Positions 25,319-34,193 of a DNA stretch of 64,000 nt are shown in pieces. The notes below the pieces were generated by a model. That model was not told the origin of the DNA, made no database searches, and was given only the letters and a program-made list of their open reading frames with translations. Each line of letters opens with the position of its first letter. The first letter of the stretch is position 1. Source of the DNA: a methanogenic archaeon ISO4-H5 (GTDB lineage Archaea; Thermoplasmatota; Thermoplasmata; Methanomassiliicoccales; Methanomethylophilaceae); assembly GCA_001560915.1 (NCBI GenBank), contig CP014214.1, forward strand, positions 992,001 through 1,056,000, read 5' to 3'. A program made the position numbers and the translations under genes.

Positions 25319-27574
25319 ATGGACGTAGAAGAGTGGTTAGGCGCTGAAAATCAGCTCGGAATCGATATTTGGAACAAAAAGTACTGTTATAACGGAGAGA
25401 CGTTCGATCATTGGCTCGACCGTGTTTCCGCCGGAGACAACGATATTAAGAGAATGATTCTGGAAAAAAAGTTCCTTTTCGGGGGACGTATCCTCGCCAA
25501 CCGCGGACTTCAGAACACCGGTCTCAAAGTGACACTCTCCAACTGCTACGTCATTCAGCCTCCCGAGGACTCCATCGAGAGTATCTTCGAATGCGCGAGC
25601 AAGGCCGCCCGTACCTTCAGCTACGGCGGAGGAGTGGGTATCGACCTCTCCAAACTCGCACCCCGCGGAGCCAAGATCAACAACACCGCATCGGAGACCT
25701 CTGGAGCCGTATCATTTACTGATCTTTACTCCATGGTCACCGGTCTCATCGGACAGCACGGAAGGAGGGGAGCGCTCATGCTCACCCTGTCCTGCGAACA
25801 TCCCGACCTCGAGGAATTCATGGCGGTAAAGACCGACCTCGAGAGGGTCACCAAGGCCAACATGTCCGTCCGTATGACCGACAAGTTCATGGAGTGCGTC
25901 GAGAAGAGAGAGACCTTCGTTCAGACCTTCGTACGTCCCGAGACCAAGGATACCGTCGTCAAGAACCTCGACGCATACAAATTCTTCAAGAAACTCTGTT
26001 ACGCCAACTGGGACTTCGGAGAACCCGGCTGCCTGTTCTGGGACCGCATCAGCTCCTGGAACCTCCTTTCCGAGTTCCCTGACTATGAGTATGCCGGAAC
26101 CAACCCCTGCGCAGAGGAGCCCCTCCCTGCCGGGGGAAGCTGCCTGCTCGGAAGCATGAACCTCTCCGAATTCGTCAAGGACGGAAAGTTCCAGGAGGAG
26201 GAATTCCGCGAGGCGGTCCGCATCTGCGTACGCGCCCTCAACGGAGTCCTCGAAGAGGGTCTGCCCCTCCACCCCCTCGCAGAGCAGAGGGAATCCGTCA
26301 ACAACTGGAAGCAGATCGGTCTCGGTATCATGGGACTCGCAGACATGCTCATCAAGATGGAGATCACCTACGGAACCCGCGAAGCGATGGATATCTGCCA
26401 CCGCCTCGGATTCATCATGGCCGACACCGCCATCAGGGAATCCGCACTCCTCGCCAAGGAGAAGGGCAAGTTCCCCAAGTGCAACATCGAGCAACTCATG
26501 GCCTCCCCCTACTTCATCGAGAACACCTCGGAGGAGACCCGCGACCTCGTCGGGGAGTACGGACTCCGCAACTCCCAGCTGCTCACCATCGCCCCCACCG
26601 GAACACTTTCCACCATGCTTGGTATATCCGGCGGTATCGAGCCCATCTTCGCCACCCACTTCGAGAGGAGGACCACCTCCCTGGCCGACCACGACCAGTT
26701 CTACAAGGTCTATCCCCCCGTCGTCAAGGAGTACATGGACAAGCACGGCCTGAAGGACGATACCGAACTCCCCGAGTTCTTCGTCACCGCCCAGAACCTC
26801 GACTACAAACAGAGACTCATCCAGCAGGGAACCTGGCAGATGCACATCGATGCCTCCATCAGCTCCACCGTCAACCTCCCCGAGGACTTCCCCGAGGAGA
26901 ACGTCTATGACATCTACATGTACGCCTGGAAGATCGGATGCAAGGGAGTTACCGTATTCCGCGACGGATGCAAGAGGCTCGGAATCCTGACCACCAAGGA
27001 GAAGAAGGCCGAGGAGACCAAGATGAAGGAGGAGGCCATCGCCTCCGCCACAGCCACCCAGCGCGGAATCGTCAAGACTGTAGCCGACAACGTCATCGGA
27101 AAGAAGAGGAAGCTCATGACCGGCTGCGGAAGCCTGCACTGCACGGCATTCTTCGATCCTGTCACCGGCGATCTCATGGAGGTTTACCTCAACAAGGGAT
27201 CCACCGGAGGATGCAACAACTTCATGATCGGACTCTCCAGGATGATCTCGCTCGCCGCCCGTTCAGGCTGCGATATCAACTCTGTCGTCGACCAGCTCAA
27301 ATCCTGCGGTTCCTGCCCCTCCTACACGGTCAGGACCTTCACCAAGAAGGATACCAGCAAGGGATCCTGCTGTCCTATGGCGGTCGGCTGGGCCCTCATC
27401 GACATGCACGACGAAATGATGAGGCAGGTCAAGTCCTCCAACCTCATCGCACCTCCCAAGGAGGAGGCCCCCAAGAAGGAGGTCGTCAACCCCTGCCCCA
27501 AGTGCGGGGACGAGCTTACCTTCCAGGGCGGCTGCAACGTCTGCAGGTCCTGCGGCTGGACCAAGTGCGAATGA
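25319..27574 (+). CDS. nrdJ: Adenosylcobalamin-dependent (class II) ribonucleotide reductase
   Basis: Makes deoxyribonucleotides using a B12 radical. 751 residues. Motifs include LSNCYVIQPPEDS, SYGGGVGIDLSKLAP, TNPCAEEPLP (active-site NPCxE region) and NSQLLTIAPTGTLS. After a B12-binding-type region, the C-terminus carries cysteine pairs NPCPKCGDELTFQGGCNVCRSCGWTKC, probably a zinc ribbon with the re-reducing thiols. The ATG at 25319 follows GGAAGGT. Because both this enzyme and MtaC depend on corrinoids, the shared upstream box is noteworthy. Confidence 0.95.
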   Translation: MDVEEWLGAENQLGIDIWNKKYCYNGETFDHWLDRVSAGDNDIKRMILEKKFLFGGRILANRGLQNTGLKVTLSNCYVIQPPEDSIESIFECASKAARTFSYGGGVGIDLSKLAPRGAKINNTASETSGAVSFTDLYSMVTGLIGQHGRRGALMLTLSCEHPDLEEFMAVKTDLERVTKANMSVRMTDKFMECVEKRETFVQTFVRPETKDTVVKNLDAYKFFKKLCYANWDFGEPGCLFWDRISSWNLLSEFPDYEYAGTNPCAEEPLPAGGSCLLGSMNLSEFVKDGKFQEEEFREAVRICVRALNGVLEEGLPLHPLAEQRESVNNWKQIGLGIMGLADMLIKMEITYGTREAMDICHRLGFIMADTAIRESALLAKEKGKFPKCNIEQLMASPYFIENTSEETRDLVGEYGLRNSQLLTIAPTGTLSTMLGISGGIEPIFATHFERRTTSLADHDQFYKVYPPVVKEYMDKHGLKDDTELPEFFVTAQNLDYKQRLIQQGTWQMHIDASISSTVNLPEDFPEENVYDIYMYAWKIGCKGVTVFRDGCKRLGILTTKEKKAEETKMKEEAIASATATQRGIVKTVADNVIGKKRKLMTGCGSLHCTAFFDPVTGDLMEVYLNKGSTGGCNNFMIGLSRMISLAARSGCDINSVVDQLKSCGSCPSYTVRTFTKKDTSKGSCCPMAVGWALIDMHDEMMRQVKSSNLIAPPKEEAPKKEVVNPCPKCGDELTFQGGCNVCRSCGWTKCE

Positions 27575-27583
27575 AATTCCTTA

Positions 27584-27608
27584 CCGGGGCTCCGGCCCCG
27601 GACTTTTT
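27584..27608 (+). terminator. Terminator after nrdJ
   Basis: CCGGGGC-TCCG-GCCCCGG stem followed by ACTTTTT, 9 nt after the stop. Confidence 0.8.
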
Positions 27609-27618
27609 GTGCTAACTC

Positions 27619-27645
27619 GCTAATTGCAGTTGGGTGCTTTTAATA
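27619..27645 (+). promoter_or_regulatory. Promoter of T2SF-like gene, same box as 22009
   Basis: GCTAATTGCAGT (27619-27630), 7 nt, TTTTAATA (27638-27645), then the ATG at 27667. Box sequence and spacing to the TATA element match the promoter of the Cys-rich/ATPase operon. Confidence 0.55.
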
Positions 27646-27666
27646 TCCTGATACCGAGACATCTTC

Positions 27667-29070
27667 ATGGAAAAGGATTCCGTGAAGAAAGCCTGTCAGT
27701 CACCCCGTCTGCTGAACGAGGGTCCCGACGTGATAGGCAGGATGACCTCGGTGCTCGGAAGGGGCGGTTCGCTTGATACCGCAGTGAGGGATGTTGCCCT
27801 CAACGGACCGGAGCTATCGAAAACGATATTCGGCAGGATCGTGGAGGATGCGGACACGAGAGTGGCCCCGGACATGGCCTCGGCACTGTATGCGATCATC
27901 TCGTCCCTGCCCGAATGCAACACCGCCTACGGGACCGCCCTGAGGCTGTCGATGTCGGCCGAAAGAAGCAAGACCCAGAAGGAAAGATCCGAGATACTCA
28001 AAGAGGCTTCCGAGATAGCCCTTAACGGTCTCCGCGAATCGGGAAGGACTTTCTGTTCTTCCCTGAACACACCCTGTATGGTGATCTTCGGCCTCGGCAT
28101 CATGGTGCCAATGGTTCTGATGTCCGTACTTCCCATGATGGGCATGAGCGGACTCTTCCAATCGGCGATGGATACCAGGATGGTCTCGGTCGTCACACTT
28201 ATCTTGATCCCCGCTGCGGTGATCAGCATAATCGTTACCGTCAGCGGCAAGAACCCCGTGAAACCCCAGGGAAAGGGATTCGGGTATTCGGGATTGGTAT
28301 TGCTTTCGGCCATCCCCGCCGCCATCGCGATATATTACCAAACGGGCGATGCACCGTTATCGATATGCCTCGGAGCCGGAGCTGGAGGTATCTTCACAAT
28401 CCTTGCGGATTACCGCGGCAGAAAAGGCCGCGGCCGCACGTATACAGCTGAAAGAAGACTTCAGGACTGCATTTTCGAGATCGGGTACAGGCTGATGGCA
28501 GGCACAGGTTTCGAGGAAGCGCTTTACGGAAGCACTTATGATGCGAAGGAATGCCGTCCCTATGCGGTTCTGTTCAGGAACGAGATGGATATCTGCAGGG
28601 GAGATGTGGAACAGGCCATAAAGTCCGCATTCGGTACGTTCTCCTCCGAGACCGTACGTATCCTCACAGACATCTACCGCATTTCCCTGAGAGATCTGAC
28701 CGATGCCGGTAAGATGGCGGAATCACTGGGAAGACAGCTGAAGGATAGGGAATCAGTGCGCAGGAGCATAAGGAACGAGCTCAAGAGCATGACAGACACC
28801 ATGTACGGGACCGCCACCGTGTTCGCACCCCTTGTATTGGGGCTGTCAGTCACAATCCTGGGCCCCATGAGGGCGATGGCAGGTATGGCGGACGACGGAA
28901 GCACCACCCTCATCCTGTCGGTTTACCTGGTAGAACTGTGTGCTATCATCGCGGTGCTCGTAAGCGGACTCGATACGAGGAACAACGGATCTACCGCCGC
29001 AGGCAGGTTCGCCTGCATGATGCCTGTGGCGGCCATGGTCTTCATGGCCATGCTGCATATTTCCCTGTGA
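27667..29070 (+). CDS. Type II secretion/archaellum-type membrane assembly protein (T2SF/TadC-like)
   Basis: 467 residues. An N-terminal cytosolic region (1-125), a helix pair (about 135-190), two further helices near 205-245, a large cytosolic loop with T2SF-like features (RLQDCIFEIGYRLMAGTGFEEALYG; LTDIYRISLRDLTDAGKMAESLGRQL), and C-terminal helices. This is the FlaJ/TadC-type platform that works with a GspE/FlaI ATPase, presumably the one at 22577. It is separated from that gene by an HD hydrolase and nrdJ, which is unusual. A shared promoter box supports joint expression. Confidence 0.8.
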   Translation: MEKDSVKKACQSPRLLNEGPDVIGRMTSVLGRGGSLDTAVRDVALNGPELSKTIFGRIVEDADTRVAPDMASALYAIISSLPECNTAYGTALRLSMSAERSKTQKERSEILKEASEIALNGLRESGRTFCSSLNTPCMVIFGLGIMVPMVLMSVLPMMGMSGLFQSAMDTRMVSVVTLILIPAAVISIIVTVSGKNPVKPQGKGFGYSGLVLLSAIPAAIAIYYQTGDAPLSICLGAGAGGIFTILADYRGRKGRGRTYTAERRLQDCIFEIGYRLMAGTGFEEALYGSTYDAKECRPYAVLFRNEMDICRGDVEQAIKSAFGTFSSETVRILTDIYRISLRDLTDAGKMAESLGRQLKDRESVRRSIRNELKSMTDTMYGTATVFAPLVLGLSVTILGPMRAMAGMADDGSTTLILSVYLVELCAIIAVLVSGLDTRNNGSTAAGRFACMMPVAAMVFMAMLHISL

Positions 29071-29072
29071 GA

Positions 29073-29468
29073 TCACTCAGTTTGAGGGAAGGAAGCCTTC
29101 ATGGTCTCTGCGTCATCCACTACTTTGGTAAGGAAATCGGCAAGGGTCCTGAAGCGTCCTGCATTTAGGTAATAATGGTGGTGGACACCGTCCTCGTACT
29201 CGACACGGCGGGAACAGATGAGTCCTCCAGACTTCATCTTCCTGACGGCCGCGTTGACGGCTGCCTCGTCGAGTCCGAAGGCTCCTCCGGTGAACGGGGC
29301 GACAAGCTCCCTCTCGGCCATCCCGCGGATGAGAGTCATCACATCTGGGTCATTCATCGCTGCGATGATATCGGATTCCGGATCGGAACTTATTCCGAGG
29401 GGCATCCTGTTGGTTAGGCAGACGTGCTTGACAGTCTTCTTGGGAGGGTTTTGGTTACTGCTTTCCAT
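29073..29468 (-). CDS. Winged-helix DNA-binding protein
   Basis: 131 residues. The segment VMTLIRGMAERELVAPFTGGAFGLDEAAVNAAVRKMKSGGLICSRRVEYEDGVHHHYYLN has the helix-turn-helix plus wing of an ArsR/MarR-like fold, preceded by about 45 residues and followed by a helical tail. Ligand and targets are unknown. Convergent with the T2SF-like gene (2 nt apart) and divergent from psmB, so psmB control is a possibility. Confidence 0.75.
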   Translation of the reverse strand: MESSNQNPPKKTVKHVCLTNRMPLGISSDPESDIIAAMNDPDVMTLIRGMAERELVAPFTGGAFGLDEAAVNAAVRKMKSGGLICSRRVEYEDGVHHHYYLNAGRFRTLADFLTKVVDDAETMKASFPQTE

Positions 29469-29627
29469 CGGGAGCTGAATACCCTCAGGGGGTAAAAATC
29501 TTTAGCCTAGCGCGCGTGCGTATTAACACAAAAAATACTTTTTTATAGTTCCGCAAACTATACCAAATCATACAATCGGAGTTTTCCCGAGTGTTGTTTT
29601 CGGTCACAATTGAACGAAGGTAGAATC

Positions 29628-30278
29628 ATGAGCGCACACAATACTGAATCCGACAACGTACTCAAAACCGGTACCACCACCCTCGGAATGAGGATCAAAG
29701 ACGGTGTCATACTCGCTACTGACCAGAGGGCCACCATGGGCAACCTGATCGCCAACAGCAACGTACAGAAGGTTTACCCCATCGCGGACAACCTCGGTAT
29801 GACCATTTCCGGACTCGTCGGAGACGCACAGCTCATGGTCAGGTACATGACCAGCCAGATCGCCATCTACGAGATGCAGAAGGGAGCACCCATGTCCGTG
29901 CAGACCGCTGCCACCCTCATGGGATCTGTCATCCGTTCCGGATTCTACCTCGGCCCCCTCCTCGGAGGCTACGACAAGACCGGAGGACACGTCTTCAGCG
30001 TCGACGGCGCCGGAGGAGTCATTGAGGACAGGTACTGCGCATCCGGTTCCGGATCCATCACCGCCTACGGTGCACTCGAGACCCTCTACAAGGACAACAT
30101 GACCAAGGAGCAGGCCATCGACGTCGCCATTTCCGGACTCAACGCAGCACGCCGCAGGGACAACTACACCGGCGACGGAATGCTCATCCTATACATCGGG
30201 CCGAAAGGATACGAGTGGATCCCCAACGACCTCATCAGGAAGAGGTGCGAGGAACTCGGATTCAAGTACCCCAACTGA
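29628..30278 (+). CDS. psmB: Proteasome beta subunit
   Basis: Catalytic subunit of the archaeal 20S proteasome. 216 residues. A short propeptide ends before the catalytic threonine in KTG-TTTLGMRIKDGVILATDQRATMG, followed by the SGLVGDAQ and GAGGVIEDRYCASGSGS segments of the family. I chose the ATG at 29628, preceded by GAAGGT, over the TTG at 29610. A TATA-like CTTTTTTATAG lies about 100 nt upstream. Followed by fttA, a common archaeal pairing. Confidence 0.96.
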   Translation: MSAHNTESDNVLKTGTTTLGMRIKDGVILATDQRATMGNLIANSNVQKVYPIADNLGMTISGLVGDAQLMVRYMTSQIAIYEMQKGAPMSVQTAATLMGSVIRSGFYLGPLLGGYDKTGGHVFSVDGAGGVIEDRYCASGSGSITAYGALETLYKDNMTKEQAIDVAISGLNAARRRDNYTGDGMLILYIGPKGYEWIPNDLIRKRCEELGFKYPN

Positions 30279-30305
30279 ACACAGTCACCCAAACCCTTTC
30301 CCATA

Positions 30306-30329
30306 GGGGGCCCGGAGCCCCCATCTTTC
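30306..30329 (+). terminator. Hairpin between psmB and fttA
   Basis: GGGGGC-CCGGA-GCCCCC followed by ATCTTTCT. It may reduce read-through from psmB into fttA. Confidence 0.55.
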
Positions 30330-30355
30330 TAAAACAATTAACAGAAGCCGATAAA

Positions 30356-32260
30356 ATGAATCCCGACAGACTATTCGACAGCCTGAGGACCCAGGTAATG
30401 GGACTGGTTCCCAGCAACATGGAAATCGCCAAGATCGAGTTCGAGGCGTCCCTCGTCGTCATCTACGTGAAGAACTACGACGAGTTCTCCTCCGAGGTCA
30501 GCCTCCCCCGTACCCTAGCCCAGACCCTCCGCAGGAGGGTCGACATCAGACCCGACCCCAGCATGCTGGAGGATACCGACTCCGTGGAGAAGAAGATCCG
30601 TTCACTGATCCCCGAGTCCGCAGGCATGACCGACATCAACTTCGACGCCAACACCGGCGAGGCTATAGTGGAAGCAATCAACCCCAACGAGGTCGTCGGG
30701 GATGAGGGCTCCCTGCTCGCAGCACTCAAGAAGGAGAGCGGATGGAATGTGAAGGTCATCCGTTCCCCGCCTATCCCCTCCAAGACCATCTCGGATGTCA
30801 GGGGATACCTGAGGCACGAGGCGGACGACAGGAGCAAGATGCTCAAGCAGGTCGCCAGGAACCTCGTGCGCCCCATAGTCGAGGGAGAACAGTGGATCAG
30901 GGTCACCACCATGGGCGGTTTCAGGCAGGTAGGAAGGTCGGCTTCCCTCCTTACCACCAGGAACAGCAGGATTCTCATCGACTGCGGTCTGGACCCCGGA
31001 TCCGAGGCGACCCCCTATTTCGCCATCCCCGAGGTGCAGCCCCTGGATTCCATCGACGCTGTCGTCATCACCCACGCTCACCTTGACCACTGCGGAACCC
31101 TGCCCGCCCTGTTCAAATACGGATACAAAGGACCTGTCTACTGTACCGCACCCACCAGGGACCTGATGGCACTTCTGCAGCTCGACAACATCAAGCTTGC
31201 CTTCGGTGAGGCCAAGAAGAACCTGTACACCGAGAAGGACGTGAAGAACGAGATCCTCCACACCATCCCCCTCAAGTACAACGAGACCACCGACATCACT
31301 CCCGATGTAAGGCTCACCTTCCACAACGCCGGACATATCCTCGGATCCGCTATCGCTCACTTCCATATCGGTGACGGACTCCACAACATCGCATTCACCG
31401 GAGATACCAAGTTCGAGAAGACCTGGCTCTTCAACCCCGCGGTCAACAAATTCCCCAGGTGCGAGACCCTCGTCATCGAATCCACCTACGGAGGGCATAA
31501 CGACATGCAACCCTCCAGGAAGGACGCCTCCGAACTGCTGGGAGACCTCATCAAGGAGGCCACCTCACACGGAGGAAAGGTGCTCATCCCCGTCTTCGCT
31601 GTCGGTCGTTCCCAGGAGGTCATGCTCGTTATCGAGGAACTCGTCAGGACCGAGGCCATCCCCGAGATGCCCGTCTACCTCGACGGTATGATCTGGGAGG
31701 CTACCGCCATCCACACCGCCTATCCCGAATACCTCAACAGCTCCCTGAGGACCGAGATATTCCAGAAAGGCAACAACCCCTTCCTCAACCCCATGTTCCA
31801 CCGTGTCGAGAACGGCGAGATGAGGGAGAGGATCTGCCACAGCCCCGAACCCTGCATCGTGCTCGCCACTGGCGGTATGATGTCCGGAGGACCTGTCCTC
31901 GAATACTTCAGGGAATGGGCCGATGATGCCAAGAACTGGCTGCTCTTCGTCGGATATCAGTCCGAGAACTCCCTGGGAAGGACCATCCAGAGGGGAAGGA
32001 GCGACATCACCCTGCCTTACAAGGGCAAACCCATCAACATACAGATCAAGATGAACCGTGAGACCGTCGACGGATTCTCCGGTCACTCCGACAGGAAGCA
32101 GATGATGAAATTCGTCGGCACCATGGAACCCAAGCCCGACAAGATCATCATCGGACACGGTGAGGACAGGAAATGTTCCGACCTCGCCTCTTCGATCTAC
32201 AAGAAATTCAACATCCAAACCGTGGCGCCCCAGAACCTGGAGACTGTCAGGCTGAAGTGA
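30356..32260 (+). CDS. fttA: Archaeal transcription termination ribonuclease FttA (aCPSF1)
   Basis: Cleaves nascent RNA to terminate transcription in archaea. 634 residues, the family length. Two N-terminal KH-type domains (residues about 1-150), the metallo-beta-lactamase core with HAHLDH in AVVITHAHLDHCGTLPAL, the motif-2 to motif-4 residues NAGHILGSA and FTGDTKFE, and the beta-CASP domain with GGMMSGGP and FSGHSDRKQM. The ATG at 30356 gives the exact start of homologues; the upstream frame overlaps psmB. Probably co-transcribed with ubiX, which starts 4 nt after the stop. Confidence 0.96.
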   Translation: MNPDRLFDSLRTQVMGLVPSNMEIAKIEFEASLVVIYVKNYDEFSSEVSLPRTLAQTLRRRVDIRPDPSMLEDTDSVEKKIRSLIPESAGMTDINFDANTGEAIVEAINPNEVVGDEGSLLAALKKESGWNVKVIRSPPIPSKTISDVRGYLRHEADDRSKMLKQVARNLVRPIVEGEQWIRVTTMGGFRQVGRSASLLTTRNSRILIDCGLDPGSEATPYFAIPEVQPLDSIDAVVITHAHLDHCGTLPALFKYGYKGPVYCTAPTRDLMALLQLDNIKLAFGEAKKNLYTEKDVKNEILHTIPLKYNETTDITPDVRLTFHNAGHILGSAIAHFHIGDGLHNIAFTGDTKFEKTWLFNPAVNKFPRCETLVIESTYGGHNDMQPSRKDASELLGDLIKEATSHGGKVLIPVFAVGRSQEVMLVIEELVRTEAIPEMPVYLDGMIWEATAIHTAYPEYLNSSLRTEIFQKGNNPFLNPMFHRVENGEMRERICHSPEPCIVLATGGMMSGGPVLEYFREWADDAKNWLLFVGYQSENSLGRTIQRGRSDITLPYKGKPINIQIKMNRETVDGFSGHSDRKQMMKFVGTMEPKPDKIIIGHGEDRKCSDLASSIYKKFNIQTVAPQNLETVRLK

Positions 32261-32264
32261 TAGC

Positions 32265-32810
32265 ATGAGATCGGTTGTCGCCATGACCGGGGCCTCGGGG
32301 GCCATCTACGGCATCAGGCTCCTGCAGGAGCTCCCCGGAGAGAAGATCCTAGTCATGTCCGATACCGCCAAGGCCATCATCCCGGAAGAAACACAGTATA
32401 CGGTGGAACAGGTGGAAGCTCTGGCAGACAGGGTCTACCAGGATTCGGATTTCTTTGCTCCGATTGCTTCCGGTTCCTTCGATTACGACGTATTGTTCGT
32501 CATCCCCTGCACCGAATCATCCGTGGCCAAGTTCGCCTGCGGACTCGGCGATAACCTGATCTCCCGCACATTCATGTGCGCGCTGAAGGAGGGCAGGAAG
32601 ATCGTGCTGGTCACCAGGGAGACGCCGAAGAGCGCCATAATGCTCGAGAACGAACTTAAGCTCGCGAGACTTGGAGTGGTCATCATGGATGCCAACCCCG
32701 GATTCTATCCGAAACCCCAGTCGGTGGAAGAGATGGTGGATTTCATCGTCGGACGCTGCCTGTCCCAGGCAGGCATAAAACAGCATCTGTTCAAACCCTG
32801 GGGAGAATGA
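32265..32810 (+). CDS. ubiX: Flavin prenyltransferase UbiX
   Basis: Attaches a dimethylallyl group to FMN, producing the cofactor of UbiD-type decarboxylases. 181 residues. The glycine-rich start VVAMTGASGAIYGIRLLQEL and the ending HLFKPWGE-like tail match the family, as do the IASGSFDYD and PCTESSVAKFACGLGDNLISRTF segments (flavin site). It follows fttA by 4 nt. No ubiD is in this window, so its client decarboxylase is elsewhere. Confidence 0.93.
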   Translation: MRSVVAMTGASGAIYGIRLLQELPGEKILVMSDTAKAIIPEETQYTVEQVEALADRVYQDSDFFAPIASGSFDYDVLFVIPCTESSVAKFACGLGDNLISRTFMCALKEGRKIVLVTRETPKSAIMLENELKLARLGVVIMDANPGFYPKPQSVEEMVDFIVGRCLSQAGIKQHLFKPWGE

Positions 32811-32823
32811 CGGAGAGACAGAC

Positions 32824-33987
32824 ATGATCTACAGAGATTATCAGGGAGAGAAGGTTTCGATGATGGCATTCGGTGCCATGCGCCTGCCTGTCATCGACGG
32901 AGATGATGGAAAGGTAGACGTCCCCGCGGCAGAGGCCTTGGTCGATGCGGCTTACAAAGCGGGTATCAATTACTTCGACACCGCCTGGGGCTACCACATG
33001 GGTACCTCCGAGACCGTGATGGGTAAGGCACTGTCCAAATACCCCCGCGACAGCTTCAAACTGTCCACCAAGTTCCCCGGTTACGACCTCAGCAACTTCG
33101 GCAAGCACGAGGAGATCTTCGCCAAACAGCTCGAGAAGTGCCAGGTCGATTATTTCGACTTCTATTTCCTTCACAACGTGTGCGAACTCAACATCGACCG
33201 CTACATGGACGAGGAGAAATACCACACCGTCGCGTTCTTCAGGAAGATGAAGGAACAGGGGAAGATCAGACACCTCGGTTTCTCTTGCCACGGCTCCCTC
33301 GAGGTCATGAAGAGGTTCCTGGAGAAATACGGCGAATTCATGGAATTCGGTATGATTCAGATGAACTACCTGGATTACAACTTCCAGGGCGCAAGGGCCA
33401 AACTCGAGCTCCTCAACTCGTACAAGATCCCTGTCTGGGTCATGGAACCCCTCCGCGGCGGCATGCTCGCCAAGATGTCCCCCGAGAACCTGGAGAGGAT
33501 GAGGAAGTTCCGCCCCGGAGTTGAACCCGTGGAACTCGCTTTCAGATTCCTGCAGTCCCTCCCCGGCGTCACCGCCATCCTCTCGGGAATGACCGAGATG
33601 GGTCAGATGGAGGAGAAACTGCGTATCTTCGAGAAGGATGCACCCCTCAGCGAAGAGGAGAAGGCAGCCATGCTCGATATCGCTCAGGGACTCGTCAACG
33701 GAAAGGTAGCACCCTGCACCTCCTGCAAGTACTGCCTCTCCCACTGCCCGAAGAAGCTCAACATCCCCTTCCTTTTGGAGAAGTACAACGAGGATGCTCT
33801 CACCGGAGGAGGATTCCTTGCCCCCTTCGCCATCAAATCCCTGCCTGCCGACAAGAGGCCCTCCGCCTGCGTCGGATGTAAGTCCTGCGAGAAGGTCTGC
33901 CCCCAGCAGATCAAGATCTCAGAGATCCTCAAACCCTTCGGTCAGAAGATGGACGCGGCTCTCGAAGCATTCTTCGGCAAGGAGTAA
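32824..33987 (+). CDS. Aldo/keto reductase with C-terminal ferredoxin domain
   Basis: 387 residues. The (beta/alpha)8 aldo/keto reductase core shows INYFDTAWGYHMGTSETVMGKALSK and KISTKFPGYD-type motifs, with the catalytic Tyr in WGYHMG. The C-terminus adds Fe-S cysteines CTSCKYCLSHCPKK and CVGCKSCEKVCPQQ, typical of a group of anaerobe enzymes annotated as 4Fe-4S AKRs. Likely an NAD(P)H- or ferredoxin-linked oxidoreductase of unknown substrate. It starts 13 nt after ubiX and so may share its transcript. Confidence 0.9.
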   Translation: MIYRDYQGEKVSMMAFGAMRLPVIDGDDGKVDVPAAEALVDAAYKAGINYFDTAWGYHMGTSETVMGKALSKYPRDSFKLSTKFPGYDLSNFGKHEEIFAKQLEKCQVDYFDFYFLHNVCELNIDRYMDEEKYHTVAFFRKMKEQGKIRHLGFSCHGSLEVMKRFLEKYGEFMEFGMIQMNYLDYNFQGARAKLELLNSYKIPVWVMEPLRGGMLAKMSPENLERMRKFRPGVEPVELAFRFLQSLPGVTAILSGMTEMGQMEEKLRIFEKDAPLSEEEKAAMLDIAQGLVNGKVAPCTSCKYCLSHCPKKLNIPFLLEKYNEDALTGGGFLAPFAIKSLPADKRPSACVGCKSCEKVCPQQIKISEILKPFGQKMDAALEAFFGKE

Positions 33988-34030
33988 ACCATTCAATCGG
34001 GCCGGCCGTTTATAGGTCGGTCCGAACCCT

Positions 34031-34158
34031 TCATTCTTCCTGCACATTCTTGAGAATCGGATCATCGGGGTCTATCTTGACATACATCCTCTTCATTAGC
34101 GGTGTGGCTCGACCTGAGTGATCACGGCCAGAATCATCAGGTAGCCGATAGCTTCCAT
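34031..34158 (-). pseudogene. Short membrane-type ORF broken into two pieces
   Basis: From the ATG at 34158, preceded by GGGGATT, the frame encodes MEAIGYLMILAVITQVEPHR and then stops at TAA. Just downstream, in a different frame, lies MKRMYVKIDPDDPILKNVQEE up to 34031. The first part looks like one membrane helix and the second like a conserved cytosolic tail. This suggests a small single-pass protein with a frameshift, or two unrelated short ORFs. Confidence 0.3.
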
Positions 34159-34193
34159 AGTAATCCCCGATTACAATTGGAATAGGATTTAAG

